From Streptomyces sp. NBC_01268 (GTDB lineage Bacteria > Actinomycetota > Actinomycetes > Streptomycetales > Streptomycetaceae), in the NCBI RefSeq assembly GCF_036240795.1, contig NZ_CP108454.1:7066001-7130000 (forward strand): 64,000 bases of DNA, given 5' to 3'. Position 1 is the first letter of the stretch; each line of letters begins with the position of its first letter. Made by a program: the position numbers and the translations under genes. Positions 51,529 through 59,942 of this stretch are shown piece after piece. The notes beneath the pieces are model-generated. The model was not told the origin of the DNA and ran no database searches. It saw only the letters and a program-made list of their open reading frames with translations.

Positions 51529-53333
51529 CGCGGTCCTTCCGTGAGTACGAGCGAAACCAGACCGCCGCGCGGTACGGCCAGGGAGCGGGGCCCCTCCGGC
51601 GGGACCGACAGCGGATCATTCATCATAAGGCCGTCCGGCCCGTGGACCAGGGCGGTCACGCCGGTCCCGCCGCCCCGGACCTCCACCATCAGCCGGTCCC
51701 GGTCCGAGCCGTTGACCAGGTGGTAGCTCCGGTACGCGGTGAAGTCGAGCTCGGCCACCCGGTCGCCGTGCACGCTCACCAGGCATTCGTCGCCCCGGGC
51801 CGCGGTCACCACCGGATACAGCTCGTCCGGCCGTCCCGGCTCGACCAGACCGTCCAGGAGCAGCTCGCGGTGGCGCAGCCAGCGCCCGAGCCAGAACCGT
51901 ACGGCCGCCAGCTGCGCGTCCGGCAGTTGGTCCAGGAGCACCGAGATCTGCGGCACCGAGTGCAGCGCGCCGATCAGCTGGCGGGCCACCGCCTCGACCG
52001 GCGCGGTGCGCGACCACATGACCATGTCGGAGTGGACCGCGCCGCCGATCGCGAGGAGCGCGGTGTCCAGCGTGCGCACCCGGTTGGCGGTGGCGTCCGC
52101 GGGGCAGTCGAAGGAACGCAGCATGTTCCCGTACGGCGCCATGCCGGGACCGGCGTACGGCTGGCGCAGTTCGAGCAGCACCCCGGGCCGTACGGATTCC
52201 AGCGCGGCCCGCAGCTCGGCGAGGAGTCCGGTCATCGCGCGGCCCACGTCCTCACCGCCGTCGCCCGCGTACACGGCGGCCTCGTCGAGGAAGTCCAGCT
52301 TGAGGCCGTCGAGTTCGTACTCGGTCACGAGGGAGACGCACAGGTCGACGACGTGCCGGCGCACCTCGGGCAGCCGGGGGTCGAGGACCCGGGCGCCCGG
52401 CACGGTGGCCGGGGCGGGCGCCGCCTCGGCCCACCGCCCGAAGCAGTCCGCCTCGGGTCCGACGAGCAGCGGCGCGACCCACAGCAGGTACGCGAGGCCG
52501 GCGGCGCGGACCCGGGCCACGTGCTCGCCCAGGTCGGGGAACTTCGCCGGGTCGGGGAGCCAGTCCCCGCAGCCGGCGTAGCCGCGCCCGTTGCCGTACT
52601 TCTGCCAGCCGTCGTCGAGGATCAGCACCCCGCAGCCGAGCCCGGCGGCGATTTCGGCCTGGGTCTCGACGGCGGCGGCGGAGACGTCCTGGTTGAAGGC
52701 GTACCAGGTGGAGTAGACGGGCAGCCGCGCGGTGTCCGGTACGGGCATGGGCGGGCGGTCGGCGGCGAACCAGGCGCGCAGCGGGCGCAGGGCGGCGGCC
52801 ACCGAGGGGGCGCGCGGCACGAGGAGCAGCCGGTGCGGCGCGGCGGAGGCGGGCAGGCCGAGGTGGACGACGTGGGTGTCGTTCTCCTCCGACACCCCGA
52901 AGCGCAGGGTGGCCTCGGGGACCGGGTCGGCGGCGGCGAAGGCGAGCAGGGTGGCGCCCGAGTGCTCGTACAGGCACCCGACGGCGGCCCCGTCGACCAG
53001 GCTGACCCGGGCCTCTCCCTCCCAGTCGGCCACCAGGGTGCGCCGCCAGGCGCCCTGCGGATGCCAGTAGCCGGCGGCGTCGCCGAGCGGCACCGAGAGC
53101 CGGATCTCCACGGGGCCGCCGTCGGTGGCCACTTCGAGGATCCGCAGGCCGTCGGTGAGCGGGCCCAGCGTCCAGCGGGGGCGCGGGCCGTCCTGGCCGG
53201 GGGTGAGGACGGCGATCGACACGTCGTCGAGCAGCGGCTCGGCGGGCGCGGGCGCCAGGTGGGCGGTGGTCACCGCCGGGGCGGGCGGGGGAACGGTGGG
53301 GCTGAGCTGGCTCATGTCGCTTGTCCGGTTCAT
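51525..53333 (-). CDS. Alpha-galactosidase-like glycoside hydrolase (GH36, clan GH-D)
   Basis: 602 residues from ATG 53333, which overlaps the permease stop (ATGA); ATG 53315 is also possible. After a beta-rich N-terminal domain the catalytic barrel shows STWYAFNQDVSAAAVE, LILDDGWQKYGNGRGYAGCG, and ELDGLKLDFLDEA with the nucleophile Asp in the KLDF motif. LLELRQPYAGPGMAPYG and SDMVMWSRTAPVEAVARQLI follow. No signal peptide is present, so it hydrolyses imported oligosaccharide in the cytoplasm. It is encoded between the transporter permeases and the LacI regulator. Exact sugar specificity cannot be read from the sequence. Confidence 0.9.
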   Translation of the reverse strand: MNRTSDMSQLSPTVPPPAPAVTTAHLAPAPAEPLLDDVSIAVLTPGQDGPRPRWTLGPLTDGLRILEVATDGGPVEIRLSVPLGDAAGYWHPQGAWRRTLVADWEGEARVSLVDGAAVGCLYEHSGATLLAFAAADPVPEATLRFGVSEENDTHVVHLGLPASAAPHRLLLVPRAPSVAAALRPLRAWFAADRPPMPVPDTARLPVYSTWYAFNQDVSAAAVETQAEIAAGLGCGVLILDDGWQKYGNGRGYAGCGDWLPDPAKFPDLGEHVARVRAAGLAYLLWVAPLLVGPEADCFGRWAEAAPAPATVPGARVLDPRLPEVRRHVVDLCVSLVTEYELDGLKLDFLDEAAVYAGDGGEDVGRAMTGLLAELRAALESVRPGVLLELRQPYAGPGMAPYGNMLRSFDCPADATANRVRTLDTALLAIGGAVHSDMVMWSRTAPVEAVARQLIGALHSVPQISVLLDQLPDAQLAAVRFWLGRWLRHRELLLDGLVEPGRPDELYPVVTAARGDECLVSVHGDRVAELDFTAYRSYHLVNGSDRDRLMVEVRGGGTGVTALVHGPDGLMMNDPLSVPPEGPRSLAVPRGGLVSLVLTEGPR

Positions 53334-54166
53334 TCCTTCACGGCACCCGCGAGGAGGCCGGAGACGAAGTGCCGCTGGAGGGCGAGGAAGACCACCGCCA
53401 TGGGGACGGCGGCGATGGAGGTGCCGGCCAGGATGGCGCCGTAGTCGGTCTCGTCCAGGCCCTGGAGCGAGGCGAGTGCGACCGGGATGGTGAAGGCGCT
53501 CTCGTCGCGGAGCACGATCAGCGGCCAGACGAAGTCGTTCCACTGGTAGAGGAAGAGGAACAGCGCGAGGGCCGCGAGCGCCGGGCGCATGGGCGGCAGG
53601 GCGACCCGCCAGAACAGCCGCAGTTCGCCGCAGCCGTCCATCCGCCCCGAGTCGAGGAGTTCCTGCGGCAGCGTGCCCATCGACTGGCGCATCAGGAAGA
53701 TGCCGAAGGGGAGCGCCAGGTTGGGGGCGACGACGGCCTGGTAGGTGTTCAGCCAGTGGAGCTCGGCCATCATCTTGAACAGCGGCACGAGGGTGATCTG
53801 CGCGGGCACGACGAGCCCGAGCATCAGCAGTCCGAACAGGGGCTCGCGGCCGCGGAAGCGGTAGACGGCGAAGCCGTATCCGGCGAGGGTGCACACGGCG
53901 CCCGCGAGGAGCGTGTAGACCACCGCGATGCCGAGGGAGTTGAGCACCACCCGGCCGAAGTCGGCGGTGTCCTGGAGGGTGGCGAGGTTCTCCCCGAGAT
54001 GGCCGCCGGGCAGCAGCGGCGGCGGGCTGTCGAAGATCTCCGCCGAGCTGTGGGTGGCGCCGACGGCCAGCCAGTAGAACGGGACCACGACGACGGCGAG
54101 CGCGAGGGCGAGCGCGGAGGTGAGCAGGATGCTCCGCCCGGGGTTGCGGGCGCGGCGGGCGGTCAC
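53330..54166 (-). CDS. Carbohydrate ABC transporter permease (MalG-type)
   Basis: 278 residues from GTG 54166, overlapping the other permease stop by 4 bp. Six membrane helices. The EAA loop, which contacts the ATPase, is near MDGCGELRLFWRVALPPMRP. Other marks are LVVPAQITLVPLFKMMAELH and FLYQWNDFVWPLIVLRDESA. It pairs with the MalF-type permease. The ATPase subunit is not encoded in this operon, so a shared MsiK-type ATPase, as known in Streptomyces, is likely. Confidence 0.94.
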   Translation of the reverse strand: MTARRARNPGRSILLTSALALALAVVVVPFYWLAVGATHSSAEIFDSPPPLLPGGHLGENLATLQDTADFGRVVLNSLGIAVVYTLLAGAVCTLAGYGFAVYRFRGREPLFGLLMLGLVVPAQITLVPLFKMMAELHWLNTYQAVVAPNLALPFGIFLMRQSMGTLPQELLDSGRMDGCGELRLFWRVALPPMRPALAALALFLFLYQWNDFVWPLIVLRDESAFTIPVALASLQGLDETDYGAILAGTSIAAVPMAVVFLALQRHFVSGLLAGAVKE

Positions 54167-55092
54167 GGCTTCTCCCCGAGGAGGCGGAACTGGATCAGGC
54201 CGAGCAGCCCGACGAGGACGGTGAGGGCGTACGCGATCGCGGAGGCGTAGCCGAAGTCGAAGTACTTGAAGGCGTTCTGGTACAGGTACACGCCGATGGT
54301 CAGGGTGGCGTTGTCGGGGCCGCCGCCGGTCAGCACGTACGGCTCGTCGAAGAGCTGGAGGGTGCCGATCGTGGACAGCACCGTGGTGAGCAGCAGCGCG
54401 GGGCGGATTCCCGGCAGGGTGACGTGGCGGAAGGCGGAGAACGCCCCGCCGCCGTCCACGGCGACCGCGTCGTAGAGCTCGCGCGGCACCGTCTGCAGTC
54501 GGGCCAGCAGGATGACGGCGTTGTAGCCGGTGTAGTGCCAGGTCAGCGCCAGGCCCAGGGAGATCCGTGCCCACATGGGATCGGTCAGCCACGGCACGGG
54601 GTCGGCGCCGAACTGTCCGAACACCCAGTTGACCAGGCCGTAGTCCTTGTTGAGCAGGACGGAGAAGACGATGCCGTACGCGACGAGGCCGGTGACCATC
54701 GGAAGGAAGAAGCCGAGCCGGAAGACCGGCCGGCCGCGCAGCAGCGTGGAGTCGAGGGCGACGGCGAGTCCGGTCGCGAGCGCCAGCATGAGCGGCACCT
54801 GGACGGCGAGGATCAGGAGGGTGTTGCGCAGCGCGGTCCACAGCAGCGGGTCCTCGGCCAGCCGCAGGTAGTTGTCGGCGCCGACGAAGGTCTCGACGCC
54901 GCCCACCGTGCGGTGCAGGCTGATCAGGAAGGACCAGGCGATGGGGTAGAGCTTGAACCCGGCGAAGAGCAGCAGGGCCGGCAGCACGAAGAGGTACGGG
55001 GCGGCCCGGCCGCGCCGCCGGGGGCGGGGCGCGGCGGGCCGGGGTGCGGCGGCGGCCGGCGTGGTGCCGGCCGCCGTGGTGACCTGCGTCAT
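54163..55092 (-). CDS. Carbohydrate ABC transporter permease (MalF-type)
   Basis: 309 residues from ATG 55092, which overlaps the binding-protein stop (ATGA). An Ala/Pro/Arg-rich N-terminus is followed by six helices, beginning APYLFVLPALLLFAGFKLYP. The EAA loop is in VDGGGAFSAFRHVTLPGIRP, and QLFDEPYVLTGGGPDNATLT is a typical MalF segment. Forms the membrane channel with the MalG-type protein. Confidence 0.94.
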   Translation of the reverse strand: MTQVTTAAGTTPAAAAPRPAAPRPRRRGRAAPYLFVLPALLLFAGFKLYPIAWSFLISLHRTVGGVETFVGADNYLRLAEDPLLWTALRNTLLILAVQVPLMLALATGLAVALDSTLLRGRPVFRLGFFLPMVTGLVAYGIVFSVLLNKDYGLVNWVFGQFGADPVPWLTDPMWARISLGLALTWHYTGYNAVILLARLQTVPRELYDAVAVDGGGAFSAFRHVTLPGIRPALLLTTVLSTIGTLQLFDEPYVLTGGGPDNATLTIGVYLYQNAFKYFDFGYASAIAYALTVLVGLLGLIQFRLLGEKP

Positions 55093-56453
55093 CGGACGGC
55101 CTTCCGCCCCGTCTGACGGGCCAGCTCACCGGCTGCCTCGGCGAGCACCTTCGCCGGGTCGGCGCCCTTGAGGAGCACCTGGGACTGGGCGTCGGTCACC
55201 AGCTTGAGGGCGCGGGCGTAGTCCCCGGTGTAGTTCACCGCGGGGCTGGGGGCCTTGAGGGCGGAGAGGAAGACCTCGCCCTTGCGCTGCCCGCTGAAGA
55301 ACGCCGACGGCTCGTGGAAGACCGGGTCGTCGTACGCCTTGATCAGGGCGGGCGCGATGCCCTTGCCGCGGTAGATGCTCACCTGGGAGGCGGGCCGGGT
55401 CAGCGCGAACTCGATGAAGGTCCAGGCGGCGGCCTGCTGCTTGCTGCTGCCCGCGACGGCGAGGTGGGTGGAGTTCACCGTCGCCGCGGTGGGGCCGCCG
55501 CGGCGGACGGCCGGGGGCAGCCGCACCTTCCACTTGCCGGCCTCGGCGGGCACCTGCTCCTGGATGATCCCGCCGAACCAGGTGGGCCAGGGCAGCACGG
55601 CGGCGGTGCCCCGCTTCAGGGAGCTCATCAGGGCGTTCCAGCCGCCGGCGAGGTCGCTGACCAGACCGGCGTCGTTCATGGTCTTGATGAGCGTCATGGC
55701 CCGGACGGCCTCGGGGGACTCCAGGGTGATGCGGCCCTCCAGGTCGAAGTAGAAGGCGCCCTGGAGCTGGAGGAGCATCTGGAAGAAGTTGGCGGCGTCG
55801 GGCTGCGAGGCGGGCTTGTCGATGCCGAGGAGGTGGACGCCGGTGCGGGCCTTGAGCCGCTTGCCCGCCTCGATGGTCTCGTCCCAGGTCTGCAGCGCGC
55901 CGACGTCGATACCGGCCCGCTCGAACAGGTCGGCCCGGTAGTAGAAGCCCGCCGAGTTGGCCTCCCAGGGGAGGGCGTTGACGCGCTTGCCGTCGGGGCT
56001 GACGGTCTGCCACAGCCCCGCGGCGAAGGCGTCCTTGTGGGCGGTGGCACCCAGCGGCGCGAGGTCGGCGAGGCCCCCGGGGAAGCGCTCGACGTAACCC
56101 GGCAGGTAGTCCACGCCGATGTGCAGGACGTCGGCCAGGCCCTGGCCGCCGGCGGCCAGACCCGCCGTGATCTTGTCCCAGATCGCCGGGTTGCCGATGT
56201 CCTCGACGGTGACCTGGATGTCCGGGAACTCCTTGTTGAACTTCGGTATCAGGGCCTTGAGCTCGGCCGCCGGTCCCTGCCAGGACCAGACCGTGATCTT
56301 TCCCTTGCGGGGGTCGCCCGCGGTGCCCGAGCCGCCCGCGTCGGCGGCGCCGCTGCCGGTGCAGCCGGCGAGCGCGAGGGCCAGGGCCCCGCCGCCTCCC
56401 ATCTGCAGGAGGTGGCGCCGGGAGGGGATTCTTGCCGAGTCTCTGTCTGTCAT
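55089..56453 (-). CDS. Extracellular sugar-binding lipoprotein of an ABC transporter
   Basis: 454 residues from ATG 56453. The start SRRHLLQMGGGGALALALAG then C is a lipoprotein signal with a twin-arginine-like RR and a lipobox LAGC. The mature part is a family 1 solute-binding protein (KITVWSWQGPAAELKALIPK, FNKEFPDIQVTVEDI, WEANSAGFYYRADLFERAGI). First gene of the five-gene uptake operon SBP-permease-permease-hydrolase-LacI. The following alpha-galactosidase suggests a galactose-containing oligosaccharide as substrate. Confidence 0.94.
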   Translation of the reverse strand: MTDRDSARIPSRRHLLQMGGGGALALALAGCTGSGAADAGGSGTAGDPRKGKITVWSWQGPAAELKALIPKFNKEFPDIQVTVEDIGNPAIWDKITAGLAAGGQGLADVLHIGVDYLPGYVERFPGGLADLAPLGATAHKDAFAAGLWQTVSPDGKRVNALPWEANSAGFYYRADLFERAGIDVGALQTWDETIEAGKRLKARTGVHLLGIDKPASQPDAANFFQMLLQLQGAFYFDLEGRITLESPEAVRAMTLIKTMNDAGLVSDLAGGWNALMSSLKRGTAAVLPWPTWFGGIIQEQVPAEAGKWKVRLPPAVRRGGPTAATVNSTHLAVAGSSKQQAAAWTFIEFALTRPASQVSIYRGKGIAPALIKAYDDPVFHEPSAFFSGQRKGEVFLSALKAPSPAVNYTGDYARALKLVTDAQSQVLLKGADPAKVLAEAAGELARQTGRKAVR

Positions 56454-56499
56454 GGGGCGGGACGCTACAAGCCGACCTGCCAGAGTTGCAAGCCCTCAA

Positions 56500-56538
56500 T
56501 GAAAACTTTCAGTTTGATCCGGCAGGGAATGTTGCCGG
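56500..56538. promoter_or_regulatory. Candidate operator sites in the divergent sugar-operon promoter
   Basis: The 170-bp gap between the binding-protein gene and the secreted glycosidase contains the dyad TGAAAACTTTCA (56500-56511, TGAAA/TTTCA arms) and, 7 bp on, CCGGCA (56519-56524) with TGCCGG (56533-56538). LacI-type repressors bind short dyads, so these are candidates for the LacI protein encoded at the end of the operon, possibly controlling both directions. Confidence 0.5.
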
Positions 56539-56585
56539 AATCCATTGCGATCCGTCGGGACCGATTGCTAGCGTGCCGCGCGCCG

Positions 56586-56605
56586 ACCCGACCCGACCCG
56601 ACCCG
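56586..56605 (+). repeat. ACCCG tandem repeat, four copies
   Basis: Four exact copies of ACCCG followed by a variant ATCCG lie 18 bp before the secreted glycosidase start, in its leader. The ribosome site GGGAGA comes after it. Such short repeats can change copy number. Confidence 0.8.
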
Positions 56606-56623
56606 ATCCGGGAGACCACCCTC

Positions 56624-58606
56624 ATGACGCGCACCCGCCTGACGCTGCTCTCAGCCGTCGCGCTGCTCACCACCCTCGCCCCGCTCACCACCGCGCACGC
56701 CACCCCCTCGCGTCCCACTCCGCCGACCGCCCCCGCCCTGCTGGCCGTCACCGACCCCGGCTTCGAACAGGGCGGCCAGGGCTGGGAGTTCACCTCCGGC
56801 ACGGGCGTCGCGAGCAACAACCCGCACGCCGGTGGACGCCTCGCCTACCTCGACGCCGGCAGCGGCATGAAGGTCTCCCAGACGGTGACCGCCACCGGCC
56901 ACGGCGGCTACCTCGTCTCCGCCTGGGTCGCCACCGGCGGCCCCGGCGGCCGCTACCTCCTGCGCGTCAACGGCACCACCGTCGCCGAGCAGCCCCTCCC
57001 GGACGGCGCCAACTACCGCCGCCACACCCTCGGCAGGATCACCCTCGCCCCCGGCGACCGGCTGGAGATCGCCTTCGAGTCGGGCCAGGGCTGGATCAAC
57101 GTCGACGACGTGATGGTCTCCCCGGCGGCCCCCGCCGACCCCCGGGTCACCTCCAGCGACCCCCAGGTCGTCGAGATGTTCGACTGGGCCAAGCACAAGG
57201 CCAACAGCTGGGTCCACCTCCCCGGCACCGAGGGCCCCCTCGACGCCGACGAACGCCAGACCGGCGGCACCGGCAACGGCGTCTACGGCCCCTCCTACTG
57301 GGCCGGCTACGCCAACCGCAGCGGCTACTACTCCCGCGACATGGCCCACCAGCTCGCCGGCGCCGGCGTCCTCGGCCTGCACGGCGAGAACAAGGAGATG
57401 CTCCGCGCCTTCGCCGCCACGGCCACTCCCGAGCACGCCTACTACCCGGTGTGGGCGCTCAACTTCGACAACCGCAGCCCGCTCTCCATCGACTACCGCG
57501 GTCCCTCCCTCTTCGTCCGCGAGGTGCCCGCCCCCTTCGAACTCGTCCAGAAGGCCGAGGAGGCCTACCGCTGGAGCGGCGACCGCGCCTACCTCGACGA
57601 CCCCGCCCTGTGGGACTTCTACCGGCACGCCACCGAGGAGTTCGTCACCCTCCACGACGGCCAGAAGGACAACGGCCCGGTGCGGGTCGCCGAAGGCACC
57701 GGCCGCGGCATCTTCCGGGGCACCGCCAGCTACAACGAGCAGAGCGACGAGCCGCTCGCCGAGGCCGGCGACGCCATCGGCTCCCAGTACCAGGCCTACC
57801 GCGCCATGGCCTCCCTCGCCCGCGCCAAGGGCGACACCGCGACCGCCGCCCGCTTCGACCTGCGCGCCCGCGAGCTCAGGACCTACTTCAACACCACCTG
57901 GAGCGGCACCGGTTCGGGCGCCGACATGGTTCGCGGCTACACCACCGACGGGCGCGCGCTCACCGGCTGGGGCAAGGAGAACAGCTGGTTCATGCCGATG
58001 AAGCGGATCATGGACCCCGGCGCCCGCCGCGAGGCCTACCTCGACTACATCGACGCCCAGGCCGAGGGCGACGGACGCCCCGACAACATCGAGGCCCTGA
58101 CCTACCTCCCCGACACCTTCCTCACCGACAACCGCGCCGACACCGCCTGGAAGTGGATGCGCCGCATCTACGCCGAGAAGGACGTCCAGCACGTCAACAC
58201 CCGCCAGGGCACCAACGGCGACTACCCCGAGGTCTCCTTCACCCTCGTCGCCCAGACCGTCCAGGGCCTCATGGGCGTCACCCCCGACGCCCCCGCCCGC
58301 ACCCTCACCACCCAGCCGCGCCTGCCCTCCGGCATGGACTGGCTGAGCGTCTCTGACCTGCGCGTCGGCGACTCCGCCTTCACCCTGCGGCACGACACGG
58401 CACCGGCGTCCCGTCGCTCCACCCTCACCCACACCTCCGGCACCCGCCCCTACACCTGGGTGGCGCGCTTCCCCGGCGCCCACGCCTCCGTCCGGGTCGA
58501 CGGCACTTCGCGCCCGGCCCGTACCGAGGTCGTCGACGGCGTCACGTACACGACGGTCCGCACCCGCGTGGCCCCCGGCCGCACCGTCACCGTGGAGGTC
58601 CGATGA
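56624..58606 (+). CDS. Secreted six-hairpin glycosidase-like protein with N-terminal carbohydrate-binding domain
   Basis: 660 residues from ATG 56624 (GGGAGA upstream). A signal peptide (RLTLLSAVALLTTLAPLTTA then HA) is followed by a CBM4/9-like beta-sandwich (about residues 45-165: DPGFEQGGQGWEFTSG, INVDDVMVSPA). A long alpha/alpha-barrel region (about 170-580) comes next: YWAGYANRSGYYSRDMAHQL, HAYYPVWALNFDNRSPLSID, GTASYNEQSDEPLAEAGDAI, WGKENSWFMPMKRIMDP. It ends in a beta domain. The fold resembles (alpha/alpha)6 glycosidases. I cannot assign a GH family or substrate. It is divergent from the galactoside uptake operon and could supply oligosaccharides to it. Its TGA overlaps the aminotransferase start. 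Confidence 0.78.
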   Translation: MTRTRLTLLSAVALLTTLAPLTTAHATPSRPTPPTAPALLAVTDPGFEQGGQGWEFTSGTGVASNNPHAGGRLAYLDAGSGMKVSQTVTATGHGGYLVSAWVATGGPGGRYLLRVNGTTVAEQPLPDGANYRRHTLGRITLAPGDRLEIAFESGQGWINVDDVMVSPAAPADPRVTSSDPQVVEMFDWAKHKANSWVHLPGTEGPLDADERQTGGTGNGVYGPSYWAGYANRSGYYSRDMAHQLAGAGVLGLHGENKEMLRAFAATATPEHAYYPVWALNFDNRSPLSIDYRGPSLFVREVPAPFELVQKAEEAYRWSGDRAYLDDPALWDFYRHATEEFVTLHDGQKDNGPVRVAEGTGRGIFRGTASYNEQSDEPLAEAGDAIGSQYQAYRAMASLARAKGDTATAARFDLRARELRTYFNTTWSGTGSGADMVRGYTTDGRALTGWGKENSWFMPMKRIMDPGARREAYLDYIDAQAEGDGRPDNIEALTYLPDTFLTDNRADTAWKWMRRIYAEKDVQHVNTRQGTNGDYPEVSFTLVAQTVQGLMGVTPDAPARTLTTQPRLPSGMDWLSVSDLRVGDSAFTLRHDTAPASRRSTLTHTSGTRPYTWVARFPGAHASVRVDGTSRPARTEVVDGVTYTTVRTRVAPGRTVTVEVR

Positions 58607-59841
58607 CGGCGCGGGACAGCTCCGGCCAGGCGCCGGAGTCCCCGGCGCCCGCCGGATCCACCGCGCCCGCCGGATCCACGGCGCGCGCCGGGTCCGGCTG
58701 GCCCGAGGTCCCCGGCGCGTTCCCCGGCGGCGCCTCCCTGTTCCGGCTCGACCCGTCGGTGGCCCACCTCAACCACGGCTCGTACGGCGCCGTCCCGATC
58801 CCCGTCGCGCGGGTCCGGACCCGGGTCGAGGAGGAGGCCGCCGCCGACCCCGACCGCTTCTTCCGCGACGTGCCCGACCGGCTCGCGCAGGCACGGGCCC
58901 GGATCGCCGCTCACCTGGGCACGGAGTCCGAGGGCCTCGCCTTCGTCGCCAACGCCACCGAGGCGGCCAACCTCGCCCTCGACGCCCTGCGCCTTGACCC
59001 CGACGACGAGATTCTGGTCACCGACCACGGCTACGGCACGGTCGTCACGGCCGCCGCCCGGCGCGCCCCGCTCACCACCGTCGCCCTCGACCCGGCGCTG
59101 CCGGACGAGGACGCGCTGGTCGCCGCGGTGCTCGCCGGGATCACCCCGCGGACCCGGGTGGCGCTCCTCGACCAGATCAGCTCGCCCACCGCGCGCCACC
59201 TCGGCACGCCCCGGCTGCTCGCCGAGCTCCGCGCCCGCGGGATCACCACCGTCGTCGACGGCGCCCACGCGCCGGGGATGCTCGGCGACCCCCTCGCCGG
59301 GGGGCCCGACCTCTGGTTCGGCAACCTGCACAAGTGGGCCTACGCCCCGTCGGGCACCGCCGTCCTGGTGGCCGCCCCCGGTCACCGGGACCGGGTCCCC
59401 GCCCCGGTGCCCTCCTGGGAGCACGCCCGCGGCTTCCCGGGCGCGGTCGAGTTCCGGGCCACCGCCGACTACACCGGCTGGCTGGCCGCGCCCGAGGGCC
59501 TCGACCTGATCGAGCGCCTCGGCGCCGCGACCGTACGCGCCCACAACAGCGCCCTCGTGGCCCACGGCGCCGAGCTGCTGGCCCGCCTCCCCGGCGTGAC
59601 CCCCCTCCCGTACGACGAGGGGCTCGCGATGCGGTCCCTGCGGCTGCCCCGGAGCCTGGCCCGGACGCAGCCCGAGGCGGCCGCGCTGCGCGAGGAGATC
59701 GCGGCCCGCCTCGGCTGCCGGACCCTCGTCTGGGCCTGGCCGGACGGCGGGGGCATCCGGATCAGCGGGCAGATCTACAACCGGCCCGAGGAGTACGAGC
59801 GGCTGGCCGCCGGACTGGGCGCACTGCTGGACGGGCGCTAG
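58603..59841 (+). CDS. Class V aminotransferase (isopenicillin N epimerase-like, PLP enzyme)
   Basis: 412 residues from ATG 58603, overlapping the glycosidase stop by 4 bp. The N-terminus has Ala/Gly/Pro repeats (SPAPAGSTAPAGSTARAGSG). The fold then shows VAHLNHGSYGAVPIPVARVR, FVANATEAANLALDALRL, VVDGAHAPGMLGDPL and the PLP lysine in LWFGNLHKWAYAPSGTAVLV. Related enzymes are cysteine desulfurases, kynureninases and amino-acid epimerases; the NHGSYG and LHKW motifs fit the isopenicillin-N-epimerase-like branch, whose members mostly lack a known substrate. Coupling to a secreted glycosidase is unusual. Confidence 0.9.
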   Translation: MTARDSSGQAPESPAPAGSTAPAGSTARAGSGWPEVPGAFPGGASLFRLDPSVAHLNHGSYGAVPIPVARVRTRVEEEAAADPDRFFRDVPDRLAQARARIAAHLGTESEGLAFVANATEAANLALDALRLDPDDEILVTDHGYGTVVTAAARRAPLTTVALDPALPDEDALVAAVLAGITPRTRVALLDQISSPTARHLGTPRLLAELRARGITTVVDGAHAPGMLGDPLAGGPDLWFGNLHKWAYAPSGTAVLVAAPGHRDRVPAPVPSWEHARGFPGAVEFRATADYTGWLAAPEGLDLIERLGAATVRAHNSALVAHGAELLARLPGVTPLPYDEGLAMRSLRLPRSLARTQPEAAALREEIAARLGCRTLVWAWPDGGGIRISGQIYNRPEEYERLAAGLGALLDGR

Positions 59842-59942
59842 GGAGTGTCCCAGGCGGCGCCCGGCCCGGACCGCACCCAGGCCGTGTCCGGAACACCCGC
59901 CTGGCTCGTGGCGGGCGGACGGCGCTGCCTTCCGGACGCGAC

